A stretch of DNA of 64,000 bases. Source: Alicyclobacillus tolerans (GTDB lineage Bacteria > Bacillota > Bacilli > Alicyclobacillales > Alicyclobacillaceae). The stretch covers positions 104,408 to 168,407 of the forward strand of contig NZ_FRAF01000002.1 in the NCBI RefSeq assembly GCF_900142255.1, read 5' to 3'. The notes below the pieces were generated by a model. The model was not told the DNA's origin. It saw only the letters and a list, made by a program, of their open reading frames with translations, and did no database searches. The translations under genes were made by a program, and so were the position numbers. Shown here piece after piece: positions 19,400 to 28,627 of this stretch; positions within the stretch are counted from its first letter, which is position 1; each line of letters opens with the position of its first letter.

Positions 19400-20014
19400 A
19401 TGGATTTTAACCCTAGTCAATTATCAGCCATAGAAAATTATCGACTTTTGATTGGTACTATCGTGCCAAGACCCATTGCGTTTGTCTCTACAGTCAGTCA
19501 AGATGGTCAACGAAATTTAGCCGCGTTTTCATTTTTTAATGGCGTCTGTCCTAAACCATTCATTGTTTCCTTTGCTCCTATGCGAAAAATGGGGAATTTA
19601 GAGAAAAAGGATACTTTGTTGAACATAGAGGAAACGGGCGAATTTGTTATTAACATTGTTTCTGAGTCTTTGGTGGAAAAAATGAATTTGACATCTCCTG
19701 AGTATGATTTTGAAGTAGATGAATTTGAAGTCGCGGGGTTAACACCAAGACCCAGCCAACGGGTAAAACCACCGGGTGTAGCAGAAAGTTTGGTGCATAT
19801 GGAATGTCGCAAAGTAGATATTTTACATTTTGGCGATGAAGAAGGCGCTGGTTCATTAGTCATTGGAGAAGTGATTTTTTTACATGTAGATGACAGCGTC
19901 TATGATGGGCGACATATTTTGCTAGAAGCGTTACAGCCTGTAGCAAGGTTGGCGGGGGATGCTTATGCGAGAACGACCGATATTTTTCATCTGCCGCGTC
20001 CCAGTTTGAAATAG
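19400..20014 (+). CDS. Flavin reductase-like domain protein
   Basis: The 204-residue product has the FMN-binding split-barrel of the flavin reductase family: GTIVPRPIAFVSTVSQDG near residue 20, NLAAFSFFNGVCPKPFIVSFAP, and TGEFVINIV. Members either reduce FMN for partner monooxygenases or act as flavoprotein oxidoreductases of unknown substrate. It starts 21 bases after the enoyl-CoA hydratase-like gene, so the two are probably co-transcribed. The ATG at 19400 follows AGAAGGG; TTG 19391 has no room for a binding site. No partner monooxygenase is adjacent. Confidence 0.88.
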   Translation: MDFNPSQLSAIENYRLLIGTIVPRPIAFVSTVSQDGQRNLAAFSFFNGVCPKPFIVSFAPMRKMGNLEKKDTLLNIEETGEFVINIVSESLVEKMNLTSPEYDFEVDEFEVAGLTPRPSQRVKPPGVAESLVHMECRKVDILHFGDEEGAGSLVIGEVIFLHVDDSVYDGRHILLEALQPVARLAGDAYARTTDIFHLPRPSLK

Positions 20015-20061
20015 GCGGAGTATTTGGGTATGAAAAATTTGGTATATTTGGGGGTGCATGA

Positions 20062-21150
20062 ATGACAACTCTCTACGAAACCAGACGTCAAAAACTTTCC
20101 CATCAGTTACATCAATGCGGTTATTCGGCGGCTATATTAGCTTCTCCAGCCAATTTATACTATTTTGCTGGCTTTTATGTGGAAGCAGGTGAACGAGTGG
20201 TTGCCCTGCTTGTTACGTCAGATGGACATTCATTTTTACTGTTGCACGAAATGTTTGCAGGCGAAGTTGCGGATCATCATGAATATGAAACCTATCGTGA
20301 TGGAGAGTCTCCTTATTCACGTCTTCTTCATCAGGTGCCAGGCGATACTTTAGCTATAGACGGGCACTGGCGTTCGGCACACTTGTTGCAAATTTTAAAA
20401 GAGAACTCTTCATTGCGTCTTTTTTCAGTCGATCCGCTTGTTGAGCCGTTGCGAATGGTGAAATCTTCAGATGAACTGGATTTACTGCGAACAGCAAGCC
20501 GTATGGCAGATAAAGTGGTGGAGGAAATTCGATTCTTTTTTCATCCTGAAGCAAGTGAAGCAGAAATTGCACAGAAATTAGCGGAGTTATGGACAAAAGT
20601 GGGCTCCATGGGTATGTCTTTTCCACCTATTGTGGCTACTGCCCATCATGGTTCAGCTCCTCATCATGAGCCCGGAACCGCCAAATTGGAACATTCTACA
20701 CTGATTGTCGATACCGGGGGCATTTATCAGCATTATTGCAGTGATATTACGCGCACTTTTATACTTGGTGAACCAAGTATGGAGATGCGTGAGGTTTATC
20801 AAGTGGTTTTAGCGGCTCAGCAGGCTGGTATTGAGGCGGTCCAGCCTGGGAAAAGTCTGGGTTCAGTGGATGATGCTGTGCGGCAGGTCATTGAAAGTGC
20901 TGGATATGGTGCGTATTTCACACATCGTACGGGTCATGGAGTGGGTATTGATATTCATGAAGCGCCTTTTGTCATGCAAGGAAATGAACAAATCATTGTT
21001 CCAGGAATGGTTATGAGCATAGAACCAGGGATCTATTTACCTGGAAAATTTGGCGTTCGTATCGAAGATTTGGTTGCTGTAAGAGAAGATGCTGTAGAAG
21101 TATTGAATCAAGCCTCTAAATCGTTAGAAGCTATGCTGATCAATTTTTAA
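20062..21150 (+). CDS. M24 family Xaa-Pro aminopeptidase
   Basis: The 362-residue product has the creatinase-like N-terminal domain and the pita-bread catalytic domain from about residue 135. The five metal ligands are visible: Asp in VDTGGIY, Asp in CSDITRTF, His in [14 protein letters not shown], Glu in MSIEPGIY and Glu in VRIEDLV. It should remove N-terminal residues that precede proline, probably in the cytoplasm. It follows the flavin-reductase-like gene by 47 bases and ends at the strong terminator at 21187. Confidence 0.93.
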   Translation: MTTLYETRRQKLSHQLHQCGYSAAILASPANLYYFAGFYVEAGERVVALLVTSDGHSFLLLHEMFAGEVADHHEYETYRDGESPYSRLLHQVPGDTLAIDGHWRSAHLLQILKENSSLRLFSVDPLVEPLRMVKSSDELDLLRTASRMADKVVEEIRFFFHPEASEAEIAQKLAELWTKVGSMGMSFPPIVATAHHGSAPHHEPGTAKLEHSTLIVDTGGIYQHYCSDITRTFILGEPSMEMREVYQVVLAAQQAGIEAVQPGKSLGSVDDAVRQVIESAGYGAYFTHRTGHGVGIDIHEAPFVMQGNEQIIVPGMVMSIEPGIYLPGKFGVRIEDLVAVREDAVEVLNQASKSLEAMLINF

Positions 21151-21186
21151 GTCGGGGCGGGCGGTCAGGTATTTTTTGAAGCAAAT

Positions 21187-21232
21187 AACTCGCTCACGGA
21201 TCATCTAAGCAACCGTGAGCGAGTTCTTTTAC
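21187..21232. terminator. Bidirectional terminator
   Basis: AACTCGCTCACGG (21187-21199) and CCGTGAGCGAGTT (21213-21225) form a perfect 13-bp stem, followed by CTTTTAC on the plus strand. It serves the M24 peptidase gene and the convergent DUF1811 gene, whose stop codon lies at 21229-21231. Confidence 0.88.
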
Positions 21233-21546
21233 TCTTCTATTTCTTCAAGTCGGGCAATAGGTAGAGCTTCCGTTTCTCCTGTCGATTCGCGAAACCCCCA
21301 GGCCATGACTCCTTCCAGGCCTGTCACGGTAAACCATTCATTGATTTCTTCGGCAATTTTATATGTTTTACCTACCTCCACTTGATTTTCTGGAAGCATC
21401 TCATACGATTTAGCCAGATACCATTGGGTCATGTAAACTTCATAGGCACTCCAATTTTGTTCATCAAACGCACGTTGTCCTTTTTCTTGCAGCAATTTCA
21501 TTTCTTTTTGCAATTCTTCTTTCGACATTTCACTAAATAACGCCAC
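21229..21546 (-). CDS. DUF1811 (YfhH-like) protein
   Basis: The product has about 105 residues. It resembles Bacillus YfhH (DUF1811): a helical N-terminal half (MSKEELQKEMKLLQEK, YEVYMTQWYLAKSY) and then a small beta domain with VGKTYKI and the typical LEGVMAWGFRES-EALPIA. The function of the family is unknown. I placed the start at GTG 21546, 8 bases after GGAG; ATG 21528 is possible but has no binding site. It lies 16 bases after ytrI and is the last gene of that minus-strand unit. Confidence 0.8.
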   Translation of the reverse strand: MALFSEMSKEELQKEMKLLQEKGQRAFDEQNWSAYEVYMTQWYLAKSYEMLPENQVEVGKTYKIAEEINEWFTVTGLEGVMAWGFRESTGETEALPIARLEEIEE

Positions 21547-21562
21547 TATGTTCACTCCACTA

Positions 21563-22015
21563 TTATGCCGCAGGACTAGCCCGCAACTGCACATAAATGA
21601 CTTCGCCAAGTACCACCATTGTCACTCGAATTTGGTATTTTCGACCCAGGGCCATAAAAGTTTGCCCATTAAGAATACGCTCGGGAATGGTGGGACTACG
21701 CATGAGGATGTCCAATTCCCGGCCAATTAAAAAAGTGAGTTGTTCTTTGGCGTAGCGCGATCCAATCATGGCTACGGCTTCATTGTTGCCTGGAACTGAA
21801 CATTCCACACGAATGCTCTGTATCAGAGTTTGCGAAGGATTATGCAGTTGAACATACATCCGCGCATTTTCTTCTTTGAGTTCACTGATAATGATGTTAG
21901 ACTTTGCAGCCTTCAGATACAAGTCATTGATTTCACGACTTTGCATAACAAAGAGTGTTAGAGCCCCCATGAGTAAGCCGAGACAAAACCAAGCGAGGCG
22001 TTCTCTTACTTTCAA
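21563..22015 (-). CDS. ytrI: Sporulation membrane protein YtrI-like
   Basis: The product has 150 residues: an N-terminal membrane helix (about residues 7-24, LAWFCLGLLMGALTLFVM), a short coiled-coil-like stretch (YLKAAKSNIIISELKEENARM) and an outer domain. On its own it is hard to assign. Its place directly after a clear ytrH, as in Bacillus subtilis, identifies it. YtrI is made in the mother cell and is needed for normal sporulation. The start is TTG 22015, which overlaps the ytrH stop as TTGA, with GGAAGTGAT upstream. Confidence 0.75.
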   Translation of the reverse strand: MKVRERLAWFCLGLLMGALTLFVMQSREINDLYLKAAKSNIIISELKEENARMYVQLHNPSQTLIQSIRVECSVPGNNEAVAMIGSRYAKEQLTFLIGRELDILMRSPTIPERILNGQTFMALGRKYQIRVTMVVLGEVIYVQLRASPAA

Positions 22016-22341
22016 AGAATATCACTTCCAGCCAGGAAACGTATCAAAAGATACCCTGCTTGGCAACCAAGCAATGCTGCGAATAGATAGGTGGCTTGTC
22101 GCATGAGAGGCCCTAGATTCATCCCAAACAAACTGACTTCCAAAACGCGAAGCGTATCCATGGTTCCGCCAAGTGTCGTAACTAGTGCCCAGATTTTTAG
22201 TTGTTCAGCGAGATCGAGCATGGTTGTCAAAGGGGGGCGTGAGTGGGTGAGAATCGTGGCTAAACCTCCGCATAGGCTACCTCCTACCACAAGTCCCATG
22301 GCTACAAAAAAGTCTATGACCCAGGTGGTGATAATGCTCAT
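22012..22341 (-). CDS. ytrH: Sporulation membrane protein YtrH
   Basis: The 109-residue product has three predicted membrane segments and the family's features: VGGSLCGGLATIL with PPLTTMLDLAEQLKIWALVTTLGGT and a C-terminal LLGCQAGYLLIRFLAG. YtrH proteins are SigE-dependent mother-cell membrane proteins in Bacillus. I chose ATG 22341, which has GGGAG upstream; the frame reaches 22374, but no ribosome site precedes that ATG. Its presence shows that the host lineage forms spores. I did not find a convincing SigE promoter. Confidence 0.88.
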   Translation of the reverse strand: MSIITTWVIDFFVAMGLVVGGSLCGGLATILTHSRPPLTTMLDLAEQLKIWALVTTLGGTMDTLRVLEVSLFGMNLGPLMRQATYLFAALLGCQAGYLLIRFLAGSDIL

Positions 22342-22463
22342 TCTAAGGTCAACTCCCGTTTCTTTTAGGCTCATGTATTTATTTTTACGACAGAGAAAAG
22401 GGACATAGAATCGTTAAATCGTGGTAAGATGGAATAATCAGCTTTGAAACGAGAGGGTAGAAG

Positions 22464-25400
22464 ATGACGCAAATTGCAACGGATGGCTTGTCCTGGAAAT
22501 TATATGCTAACCCTGTCACCTATCGATGCGGCAGTAATATCCAGAAGCCAGGAAGCGTTGTCTGGAGGGACGAGTTAACAGGTATTTCACATTCCTGTAC
22601 ACTCGACGATTATTTAAACACCAAGGAAAGGGACGATTCCTGGATTGATGCGTGCCTGCAATTGGCAGAAAGCCTCCTCAAGGATGAGGAAGTTTGTGCT
22701 TTTGCAGTACCGGTGACTGCGTCGCTTTTAGATACATTTCAATTAGCGCGACAAATTGCAGCACGTGACGATGCTGTTCCAAATCTCTATTTGCAAGGGC
22801 AACCGTTTGTGGGGCTGTGGTTGCCAACATGGCGAAATCCTGTGGCAAGAAGTATTCGTCGCAGGATTATTAGCAGTGTAGCTGTTTTGATGGAATCTAG
22901 CCAACCGCTTGTGGATGCAATGCAGTTAGTGGACACCGTGCTTTTGGAGATCATTCGTTGGTTTATACAAAAATTTGCAACTGGAGTTGCAGAGACACCC
23001 AATGCTGCTAATCGAACCTATAATTATCGAGTGCTTTATCGAGGCGAACAGGAGATATTGAATGCTTGGCAAGAAGCGCTTTCACAACCTTATCAGAAAC
23101 TGTTTGCGGCAGATGGCTGGCTGCTTTGCAGAGCGTTGCGCCAAGAAATTGAAGGTTCCGCATGGGGAACCGATGAGCTCGGGGATACTTCAGGGAGTGC
23201 TTTTTATCGCTTGGGATTTGCTTTGCGGCCACCTGTTGCGCCCTCGGATATTTGGCAACTGCAATTTGAATGGGTTCATCGGTTTTGGCCTGAAGAAAGA
23301 GTATCCATGTCTGAATTATACACTTCACAAAAACGTGAGGGACTGTTTGGAAAAGACTACTTGCAACATCCGGAGACTTGGGTTTGGCAGCAACTTTATC
23401 AAGCGGCTCAGATTGATCCTGCAATAGCAAAATCCCTTTCTGAAGCAGTACCTACATGTGCAGAAATTGCCTCACAATATTTACTGGAATGGATTGACCA
23501 AATCCTGCCCGCTTTACGTTCCGCTGGCTTTCCTGTGCGTGTGGAAGGGTTGGCTGAGATAGCAAAGGACATACAAATACGCGTACAGGTACAGTCAAGT
23601 GTTAAAAAGAAAACAGGCCGTGTAACTGGCGGATCGACCAAATCTGTAGTCCCGGCGCTTCCGTTGGTTGAGTTTGACTGGACAGTAGTTATTGACAATC
23701 AAGTCATATCGCGTAAAGAATTCATGAATTTAGTAGAAGAGAAAAAATCACTACTGCAGTTGCAGGGTGTGTGGAAAATTATACCGATTGAAGAGATACT
23801 TGAACGGATTCGTTTGGCTGGTTTAGAAACAGATGGAAAAGAAACCGCAAGTACGCTTCAAATGGCGCAAGCCGCCCTATTGCAGGATTCTTTATCAGAT
23901 GAGCAGATTCAATTTGAGTTTGAATTTGCAGAAGGGGCAAGCACAGCCAGTCGCATATTGAAGATGCTTGTGCAAGCAGGAGATCCACCGCTTCTTCCAA
24001 CACCTAAATCTTTTGCAGGTAGATTACGAACTTATCAAATAAAAGGTTTTTCTTGGCTCTGCTATCTTCGTAACATTCCTTGTGGAGCCTGTCTTGCGGA
24101 TGATATGGGTCTAGGCAAAACCATTCAGGTCATTGCTTACTTACAACATATTGCAGAGAGTGGCGATTCTCAGGGAATCCATTTGTTGGTCTGTCCCACA
24201 TCGCTTCTGCAAAATTGGAAATCCGAATTAAGACGGTTTGCACCAGGATTTCAATTTTATATTCATCATGGACCCACGCGTAGAGAACATCTTGATGCGA
24301 GTGAATTGCAAAAGCAAGGGATTCAAATGGTGATTACCACGTATACAGTTTTGGTACGTGATCAAGCAGAATTTGAAAATATTTCATGGGATTCGGTGAT
24401 TTTGGACGAAGCTCAAAACATCAAAAATTTGCATACCAAACAAGCTCAAGCTGCGGCGCGTTTGCATGCTTATCATCGCATTGCTCTTACTGGCACACCT
24501 GTAGAAAATCGCTTGGAAGAACTCTGGTCGCTATTCTCCTTTATTAATCCTGGATATCTCGGATCAAGGCATTGGTTTCTCCAGCAATTTGATTTTTCTG
24601 TCCAAGCGAATGAAGCAAACGAGAAGCATCCAGCGGCGGTGCGCTTGCGCCGTTTATTATCACCTGTCCTGTTGCGTAGGCGCAAAAGTGATCCTGCGAT
24701 TCGTGAAGAGTTGCCGATGAAATGGGAAAGTGTTGAGTATGCCCTGCTGACCACCGAGCAGGCGGCTCTTTACCAAGCTGTGATTGATCAATTATTTGGT
24801 CGTTTGCCAAGTGCTGCAGGTATGTCACGACGTGGACAGATCTTAGCGTCTTTAGTTCGGCTCAAACAAATTTGTGATCATCCTGCACTTGTATTAGGTG
24901 GGGCAGTCGATGTGAAACGTTCCGGTAAGCTCAAACTTTTGATGGAACGCCTGCAGGAGGTTGCTGAAGAGTCGGAAGCAGCGCTGATTTTCACTCAGTT
25001 TAGAGAAATGGGTGAACTGCTTACAACAGCTATTGAACAGCAATTTGGTAAGCGTCCTTTTTTCTTGCACGGTGGATTAAATGCCCGGATGCGCGGTGAG
25101 ATGGTGGAGCAGTATCAATCGGGGCGCAGTGTTTCTCCCTTTTTCATCCTTTCATTGCGTGCTGGTGGTGTAGGGTTGAATTTAACGCGAGCCAATCATG
25201 TATTTCATTTTGACCGATGGTGGAATCCTGCCGTAGAAGATCAAGCGACCGATCGCGTTCATCGGATGGGGCAAACACGGGATGTTCAGGTGCATAAATT
25301 AGTTTCGGCAGGTACTCTTGAAGAGCGAATTGATGAGATGCTCAGAAAAAAGCGGGGATTGTCGCAGGCAATAGTCGGTGGCTCAGAGCATTGGCTTACG

Positions 25401-25472
25401 GAAATGGGCAATCAGGAACTACAAGAACTGTTTCGCCTGGACAACAGCCTGGTTTGGGGGGACGAAGATTGA
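22464..25472 (+). CDS. SNF2-family DEAD-box-like helicase (YwqA-like)
   Basis: The 1002-residue product has a long N-terminal region (about 1-510) of the kind seen in bacterial SNF2 proteins and a C-terminal SNF2 ATPase. Motif I is DDMGLGKT with Lys552, motif II is DEAQ at 648-651, motif III is LTGTPVENRL, and motifs V and VI are SLRAGGVGLNL and QATDRVHRMGQ. Such proteins move along DNA; the cellular job of the Bacillus YwqA type is unknown. The stop codon overlaps the TTG start of a SWIM zinc-finger gene, and the same pair (ywqA/ywqB) occurs in B. subtilis, so the products probably work together. Confidence 0.93.
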   Translation: MTQIATDGLSWKLYANPVTYRCGSNIQKPGSVVWRDELTGISHSCTLDDYLNTKERDDSWIDACLQLAESLLKDEEVCAFAVPVTASLLDTFQLARQIAARDDAVPNLYLQGQPFVGLWLPTWRNPVARSIRRRIISSVAVLMESSQPLVDAMQLVDTVLLEIIRWFIQKFATGVAETPNAANRTYNYRVLYRGEQEILNAWQEALSQPYQKLFAADGWLLCRALRQEIEGSAWGTDELGDTSGSAFYRLGFALRPPVAPSDIWQLQFEWVHRFWPEERVSMSELYTSQKREGLFGKDYLQHPETWVWQQLYQAAQIDPAIAKSLSEAVPTCAEIASQYLLEWIDQILPALRSAGFPVRVEGLAEIAKDIQIRVQVQSSVKKKTGRVTGGSTKSVVPALPLVEFDWTVVIDNQVISRKEFMNLVEEKKSLLQLQGVWKIIPIEEILERIRLAGLETDGKETASTLQMAQAALLQDSLSDEQIQFEFEFAEGASTASRILKMLVQAGDPPLLPTPKSFAGRLRTYQIKGFSWLCYLRNIPCGACLADDMGLGKTIQVIAYLQHIAESGDSQGIHLLVCPTSLLQNWKSELRRFAPGFQFYIHHGPTRREHLDASELQKQGIQMVITTYTVLVRDQAEFENISWDSVILDEAQNIKNLHTKQAQAAARLHAYHRIALTGTPVENRLEELWSLFSFINPGYLGSRHWFLQQFDFSVQANEANEKHPAAVRLRRLLSPVLLRRRKSDPAIREELPMKWESVEYALLTTEQAALYQAVIDQLFGRLPSAAGMSRRGQILASLVRLKQICDHPALVLGGAVDVKRSGKLKLLMERLQEVAEESEAALIFTQFREMGELLTTAIEQQFGKRPFFLHGGLNARMRGEMVEQYQSGRSVSPFFILSLRAGGVGLNLTRANHVFHFDRWWNPAVEDQATDRVHRMGQTRDVQVHKLVSAGTLEERIDEMLRKKRGLSQAIVGGSEHWLTEMGNQELQELFRLDNSLVWGDED

Positions 25473-26200
25473 AAGCCAGACAGGATGGGCAAGCAACCAT
25501 CGAGCGCCTTTGGAAGCCGCTTTTTGCCGCGATCGATAAAAGCCGGTTGCGCAGAGCCAAAACAGGATTCAAGCAAGGAGAAATTGTCCAATTGCGGTTT
25601 TCAAGTGGTGAATGGCTGGGGTCGGTTGCTTTGGCGAGCGGTTATCGGCGCATTGAACAGTTTCATCTACCGGCGCTTGGCGACTGGCGTCCATACGCTT
25701 CTCATATGGCCAAGTGGCTTGCTCGACGGCCTGATTGGTATGCTGAATTGCTGAGTGGCGTGTGGGGAGGGGAATGGCTGGATTGGCTTGAGCATGCGGG
25801 CTTGCCAGTGGTTCCTAATGAACAGACAGTTCATCTTTGGCGGCAGAAAGCTCATTGTACATGCGAGGATGGGGATCCATTTTGTAGACATGTTTTGGCA
25901 GGGTTTTTGTTTATTGTAGAAGAAATGCAAGCGTCTCCTATTGATTCTTTTCGCTTCTTCGGTCTTCATGTACAGGATTTTCAGGATAGTGTTCATCAAG
26001 CTATGCACAAACTTTGGCAAGAACAGTTTCCAGACGGGAAAATTCGAGATGGTGACTCTGTACATAGCAGTGCAGAAATTTTAGACAATGTGCCTTGGGA
26101 AAATCTGAAATCTGATACACCTTTAGACTTCCTCAAGACATCGCGACGTTTCCGATTACTTTTTGAAAATGCGGAACCTGTCTATTTGAACAAAAAATAA
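25469..26200 (+). CDS. SWIM zinc-finger protein (YwqB-like)
   Basis: The 243-residue product contains the SWIM motif CTCEDGDPFCRHVLAG near residue 130, a Cys-x-Cys-x6-Cys-x-His zinc site expected to bind DNA or protein. The rest is not recognised. The start is TTG 25469, with GGGGGG about 7 bases before it; the start and the helicase stop overlap as TTGA, so translation is coupled. An upstream in-frame extension to 25391 lies inside the helicase gene and is rejected. It should act as the partner of the SNF2 helicase. Confidence 0.85.
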   Translation: MKARQDGQATIERLWKPLFAAIDKSRLRRAKTGFKQGEIVQLRFSSGEWLGSVALASGYRRIEQFHLPALGDWRPYASHMAKWLARRPDWYAELLSGVWGGEWLDWLEHAGLPVVPNEQTVHLWRQKAHCTCEDGDPFCRHVLAGFLFIVEEMQASPIDSFRFFGLHVQDFQDSVHQAMHKLWQEQFPDGKIRDGDSVHSSAEILDNVPWENLKSDTPLDFLKTSRRFRLLFENAEPVYLNKK

Positions 26201-26240
26201 ATTTGCCAAAAGTCTCTAGTAACCTTTATGAAATACGGTA

Positions 26241-26274
26241 GCTTTCATGGCCAACGCTATATATGCGTGAAAGC
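26241..26274. other. Two-part hairpin downstream of the helicase unit
   Basis: GCTTTC (26241-26246) pairs with GAAAGC (26269-26274), and ACGC (26254-26257) with GCGT (26265-26268). A 7-base bulge separates the two stems, and there is no T run. It may end or stabilise the upstream message. Confidence 0.35.
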
Positions 26275-26394
26275 GCAAGTCATTGAATTGAATGGCCATC
26301 TTCTATGCAAAAACTTCTTATAATTTTGTGAAATTATGTAAAATGAAAAGGTGATCAACGATGATTGCCGAACTTATCTTCAGCGCAAATTTAA

Positions 26395-26410
26395 AGTAGG
26401 TCGACCTGCT
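26395..26410. promoter_or_regulatory. Palindrome upstream of the phospholipase-D-like gene
   Basis: AGTAGGTCGACCTGCT is a 16-base palindrome with one failing pair, 20 bases before the start codon. It could be an operator within the 5' leader. Confidence 0.35.
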
Positions 26411-26429
26411 AGGTGAAGGTGTAGGCTGT

Positions 26430-27461
26430 TTGGGTCCATTTAAGTTTAGACGCATCGTTCAAACCACTCTATGTATGTTTTTTACGTTATTTCTGGTAGC
26501 CTGTGGTACGGAAACGCATCGCTATGAAGAATTTTCGATTCCTCCTGTCACTGAGAAACATTTGACACTTCTCTGGAAGACTGACATACGAAATGTAGCT
26601 CTGCAGATGATTGACCATGCCCAACACATATCTTATCTAGACATTTACGAATTGTCCGATCCGGAGATTCTTCAGGCGTTGGCGGAAGCTAAACGCCGTG
26701 GAGTCGATGTGCGTGTCGTCATCGATTCCACGGAAAAAAGTTCTCAACAAATGGCTCTCCCTTATCTGGAAAATAACAATGTACCAGTAAAATCGTTACA
26801 CATTTCTGGTGGCATTTCGCATGTTAAAATGTTGCTCTGTGATGGTGAAGCACTTTTGGGCGGAATGAATTTCGGTCAAACATCTTGGACCAATAATGAC
26901 GCTTCTGTCTATTTTCCTTATGCTTCTCAGTCTTTTCTTTCACTTTTTCTCTTTGATTGGCAACGGGCAGGTGGCTACCCAGCACAAGCGCCTGTAACGG
27001 ATTCTTTGCTTATTTACGACCGTTCTATTGAGCCTGCAATGTTAGAGGCTCTGTCTAGTGCTCATCAAATTGTGCAGATAGAAGCGTTTGATTTGTCCAG
27101 TAGAGAGATCATTCGCGCTTTAGAAAGTGATTTGTCGCGAGGAGTTCAGGTTGAGATTTTATTGGATCCTAACGAACGATATTCGCGCCGAGCTGCCAGT
27201 CAGTTGCGGCAAGCGGGGGCAACGGTTCGTTACTATCGTCCATATCAAGGAGAATTGATGCATGCTAAAATTTTAGATATTGATGATGGCAAGATAATTT
27301 TTATTGGCAGTTGCAACTTTAGTTATCAGGCGTTTAATAAAAATCATGAAGTAGATGTACTGCTGGAGGATATGCCAAAGTTTTCTGCGTCCATTCAAGA
27401 AAATCTGCTTCATCAAATGGTTCGAGGGAGCGATTCACCACAGCCAGACCATATTTTTTAA
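26430..27461 (+). CDS. Phospholipase D-like lipoprotein
   Basis: The 343-residue product begins with a signal segment and a lipobox, LFLVAC-G, so it should be lipid-anchored outside the cell membrane. Two HKD half-sites follow: HVKMLLCDGEALLGGMN (about residue 133) and HAKILDIDDGKIIFIGSCN (about 279). Together they form one PLD active site. It may hydrolyse or transfer phosphatidyl groups, but HKD proteins also include nucleases. The start appears to be TTG 26430, after GAAGGTG. It is followed at 42 bases by a PAP2 phosphatase, which suggests a shared role in lipid turnover at the envelope. Confidence 0.9.
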   Translation: MGPFKFRRIVQTTLCMFFTLFLVACGTETHRYEEFSIPPVTEKHLTLLWKTDIRNVALQMIDHAQHISYLDIYELSDPEILQALAEAKRRGVDVRVVIDSTEKSSQQMALPYLENNNVPVKSLHISGGISHVKMLLCDGEALLGGMNFGQTSWTNNDASVYFPYASQSFLSLFLFDWQRAGGYPAQAPVTDSLLIYDRSIEPAMLEALSSAHQIVQIEAFDLSSREIIRALESDLSRGVQVEILLDPNERYSRRAASQLRQAGATVRYYRPYQGELMHAKILDIDDGKIIFIGSCNFSYQAFNKNHEVDVLLEDMPKFSASIQENLLHQMVRGSDSPQPDHIF

Positions 27462-27503
27462 TTGATTTGTAGTTCTTGATTGTTCATTTAGGAGGGTATT
27501 ACG

Positions 27504-28064
27504 CTGCAGGCGGTATTCAATATTGATTTGCCAGTAGCCAAGTGGCTATCTGATAAAGTTGGCCGGATAGCTTGGATAGATGGATGGATGAAAGTTATAG
27601 CCAAGTGGAATCCAATGCTGATACTGTTCATTATTTTTTTGCTGAATATGGGGTTTGGATTGTCCAATCGGCCTTGGTTCCATCATTCTCTGTTATCGCT
27701 TGATTTGGTAGCTATTCTCAGTGCCGTTCTAGGAAGATTGTTGAATCACCCTATTAGCCATTGGATTAGCCGCAAACGACCGTTTGAAGAACAGTACATG
27801 CGTTCTCTGCTGGATCACGACCCTGGAGAATCATTTCCAAGCAATCATGCAACGGGTGCTTTTGCGCTGGTCATACCTTTTATATTTGTTCCAGGATATG
27901 CATTGGTTTTATTAGTGCTTGCTATTCTTCTGGCTTTTTCACGGATTTACTGTGGTCTGCACTATGTCAGTGATGTGTGGGCAGGAGCGTTGACAGGGAT
28001 GGGACTTTCTTTTATTGGCCTGTTTGTGCTCTCTCTGCTGCCGAGTACTACAATCATGCAGTGA
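27504..28064 (+). CDS. PAP2-family membrane phosphatase (BcrC-like)
   Basis: The product has about 186 residues and four to five membrane segments. Active-site motifs are RKRPF, PSNHATGAF and SRIYCGLHYVSDVWAG. Relatives dephosphorylate undecaprenyl diphosphate, phosphatidic acid or phosphatidylglycerol phosphate. The Lys expected seven positions before Arg-Pro in motif 1 is not obvious. I placed the start at CTG 27504, 7 bases after AGGAGGG, because the N-terminus it gives (QAVFNIDLPVAKWL) matches the BcrC pattern. TTG 27528 has no binding site. It forms a unit with the lipoprotein gene before it. Confidence 0.87.
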   Translation: MQAVFNIDLPVAKWLSDKVGRIAWIDGWMKVIAKWNPMLILFIIFLLNMGFGLSNRPWFHHSLLSLDLVAILSAVLGRLLNHPISHWISRKRPFEEQYMRSLLDHDPGESFPSNHATGAFALVIPFIFVPGYALVLLVLAILLAFSRIYCGLHYVSDVWAGALTGMGLSFIGLFVLSLLPSTTIMQ

Positions 28065-28169
28065 GGAAAAAATTGCATGATTGGACATGGAATTGATGAC
28101 TTTCGTCCAAGCTAACAACATTCCCTAAGATATGTCGGGAATCATGCCGATAAAAGGAGTGTTTGTTGA

Positions 28170-28541
28170 TTGCTACGGACCATCACTTCCATACTTTGTC
28201 TTACCTTTCTTTCTACAGCATTCAATCATCCAGCTGTTAAAATGTCTGCGGTGGCGAATTCTGCCTTAGTTCAAGTAGTCATCACGGATAAGCAAATTCG
28301 TCCCTCATTCATTCGTGCAGTCGAATCTGAACCATTAAAATTGCATATTGAGAATCGTGGGAAGTCAATTCACAATCTTGTTATCCCGGCTTTCTATATT
28401 TTTACGCAAAACCTTCGTCCTGGAGAATCAGTCGATGTGTCATTTTCTCCCGAAAAGACGGGACTATTTGATTACTATTCAGATAAAAACAGCATTCCTG
28501 AACCTGCATTGAAAGGAAAGCTGCAAGTGGTGGAGAAGTAG
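28170..28541 (+). CDS. Exported cupredoxin-fold protein without the usual copper cysteine
   Basis: The 123-residue product has an N-terminal signal segment (LRTITSILCLTFLSTAF) and a cupredoxin-like domain. SIHNLVIPAF supplies the first histidine. Where copper proteins have a Cys-His-Met cluster near the end, this one reads GLFDYYSDKNSIPEPALKGKL, with Tyr in place of Cys and no downstream His. It therefore probably does not hold a type 1 copper site. The start is TTG 28170, 10 bases after GGAG. It follows the PAP2 gene after 105 bases that contain two weak inverted repeats. Confidence 0.78.
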   Translation: MLRTITSILCLTFLSTAFNHPAVKMSAVANSALVQVVITDKQIRPSFIRAVESEPLKLHIENRGKSIHNLVIPAFYIFTQNLRPGESVDVSFSPEKTGLFDYYSDKNSIPEPALKGKLQVVEK

Positions 28542-28627
28542 TTGCAGGAATGGAGAAATTTTTCTATGCCCGTATGGCTAGAGAGTTGTGAAGATAAAAG
28601 TTTGATAGGCTGCAGGAGGGCATTAAA

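Noticed and set aside
22091..22408. Plus-strand frame of 105 codons opposite ytrH
   Set aside because: It is the shadow of ytrH, which has clear family motifs on the minus strand.
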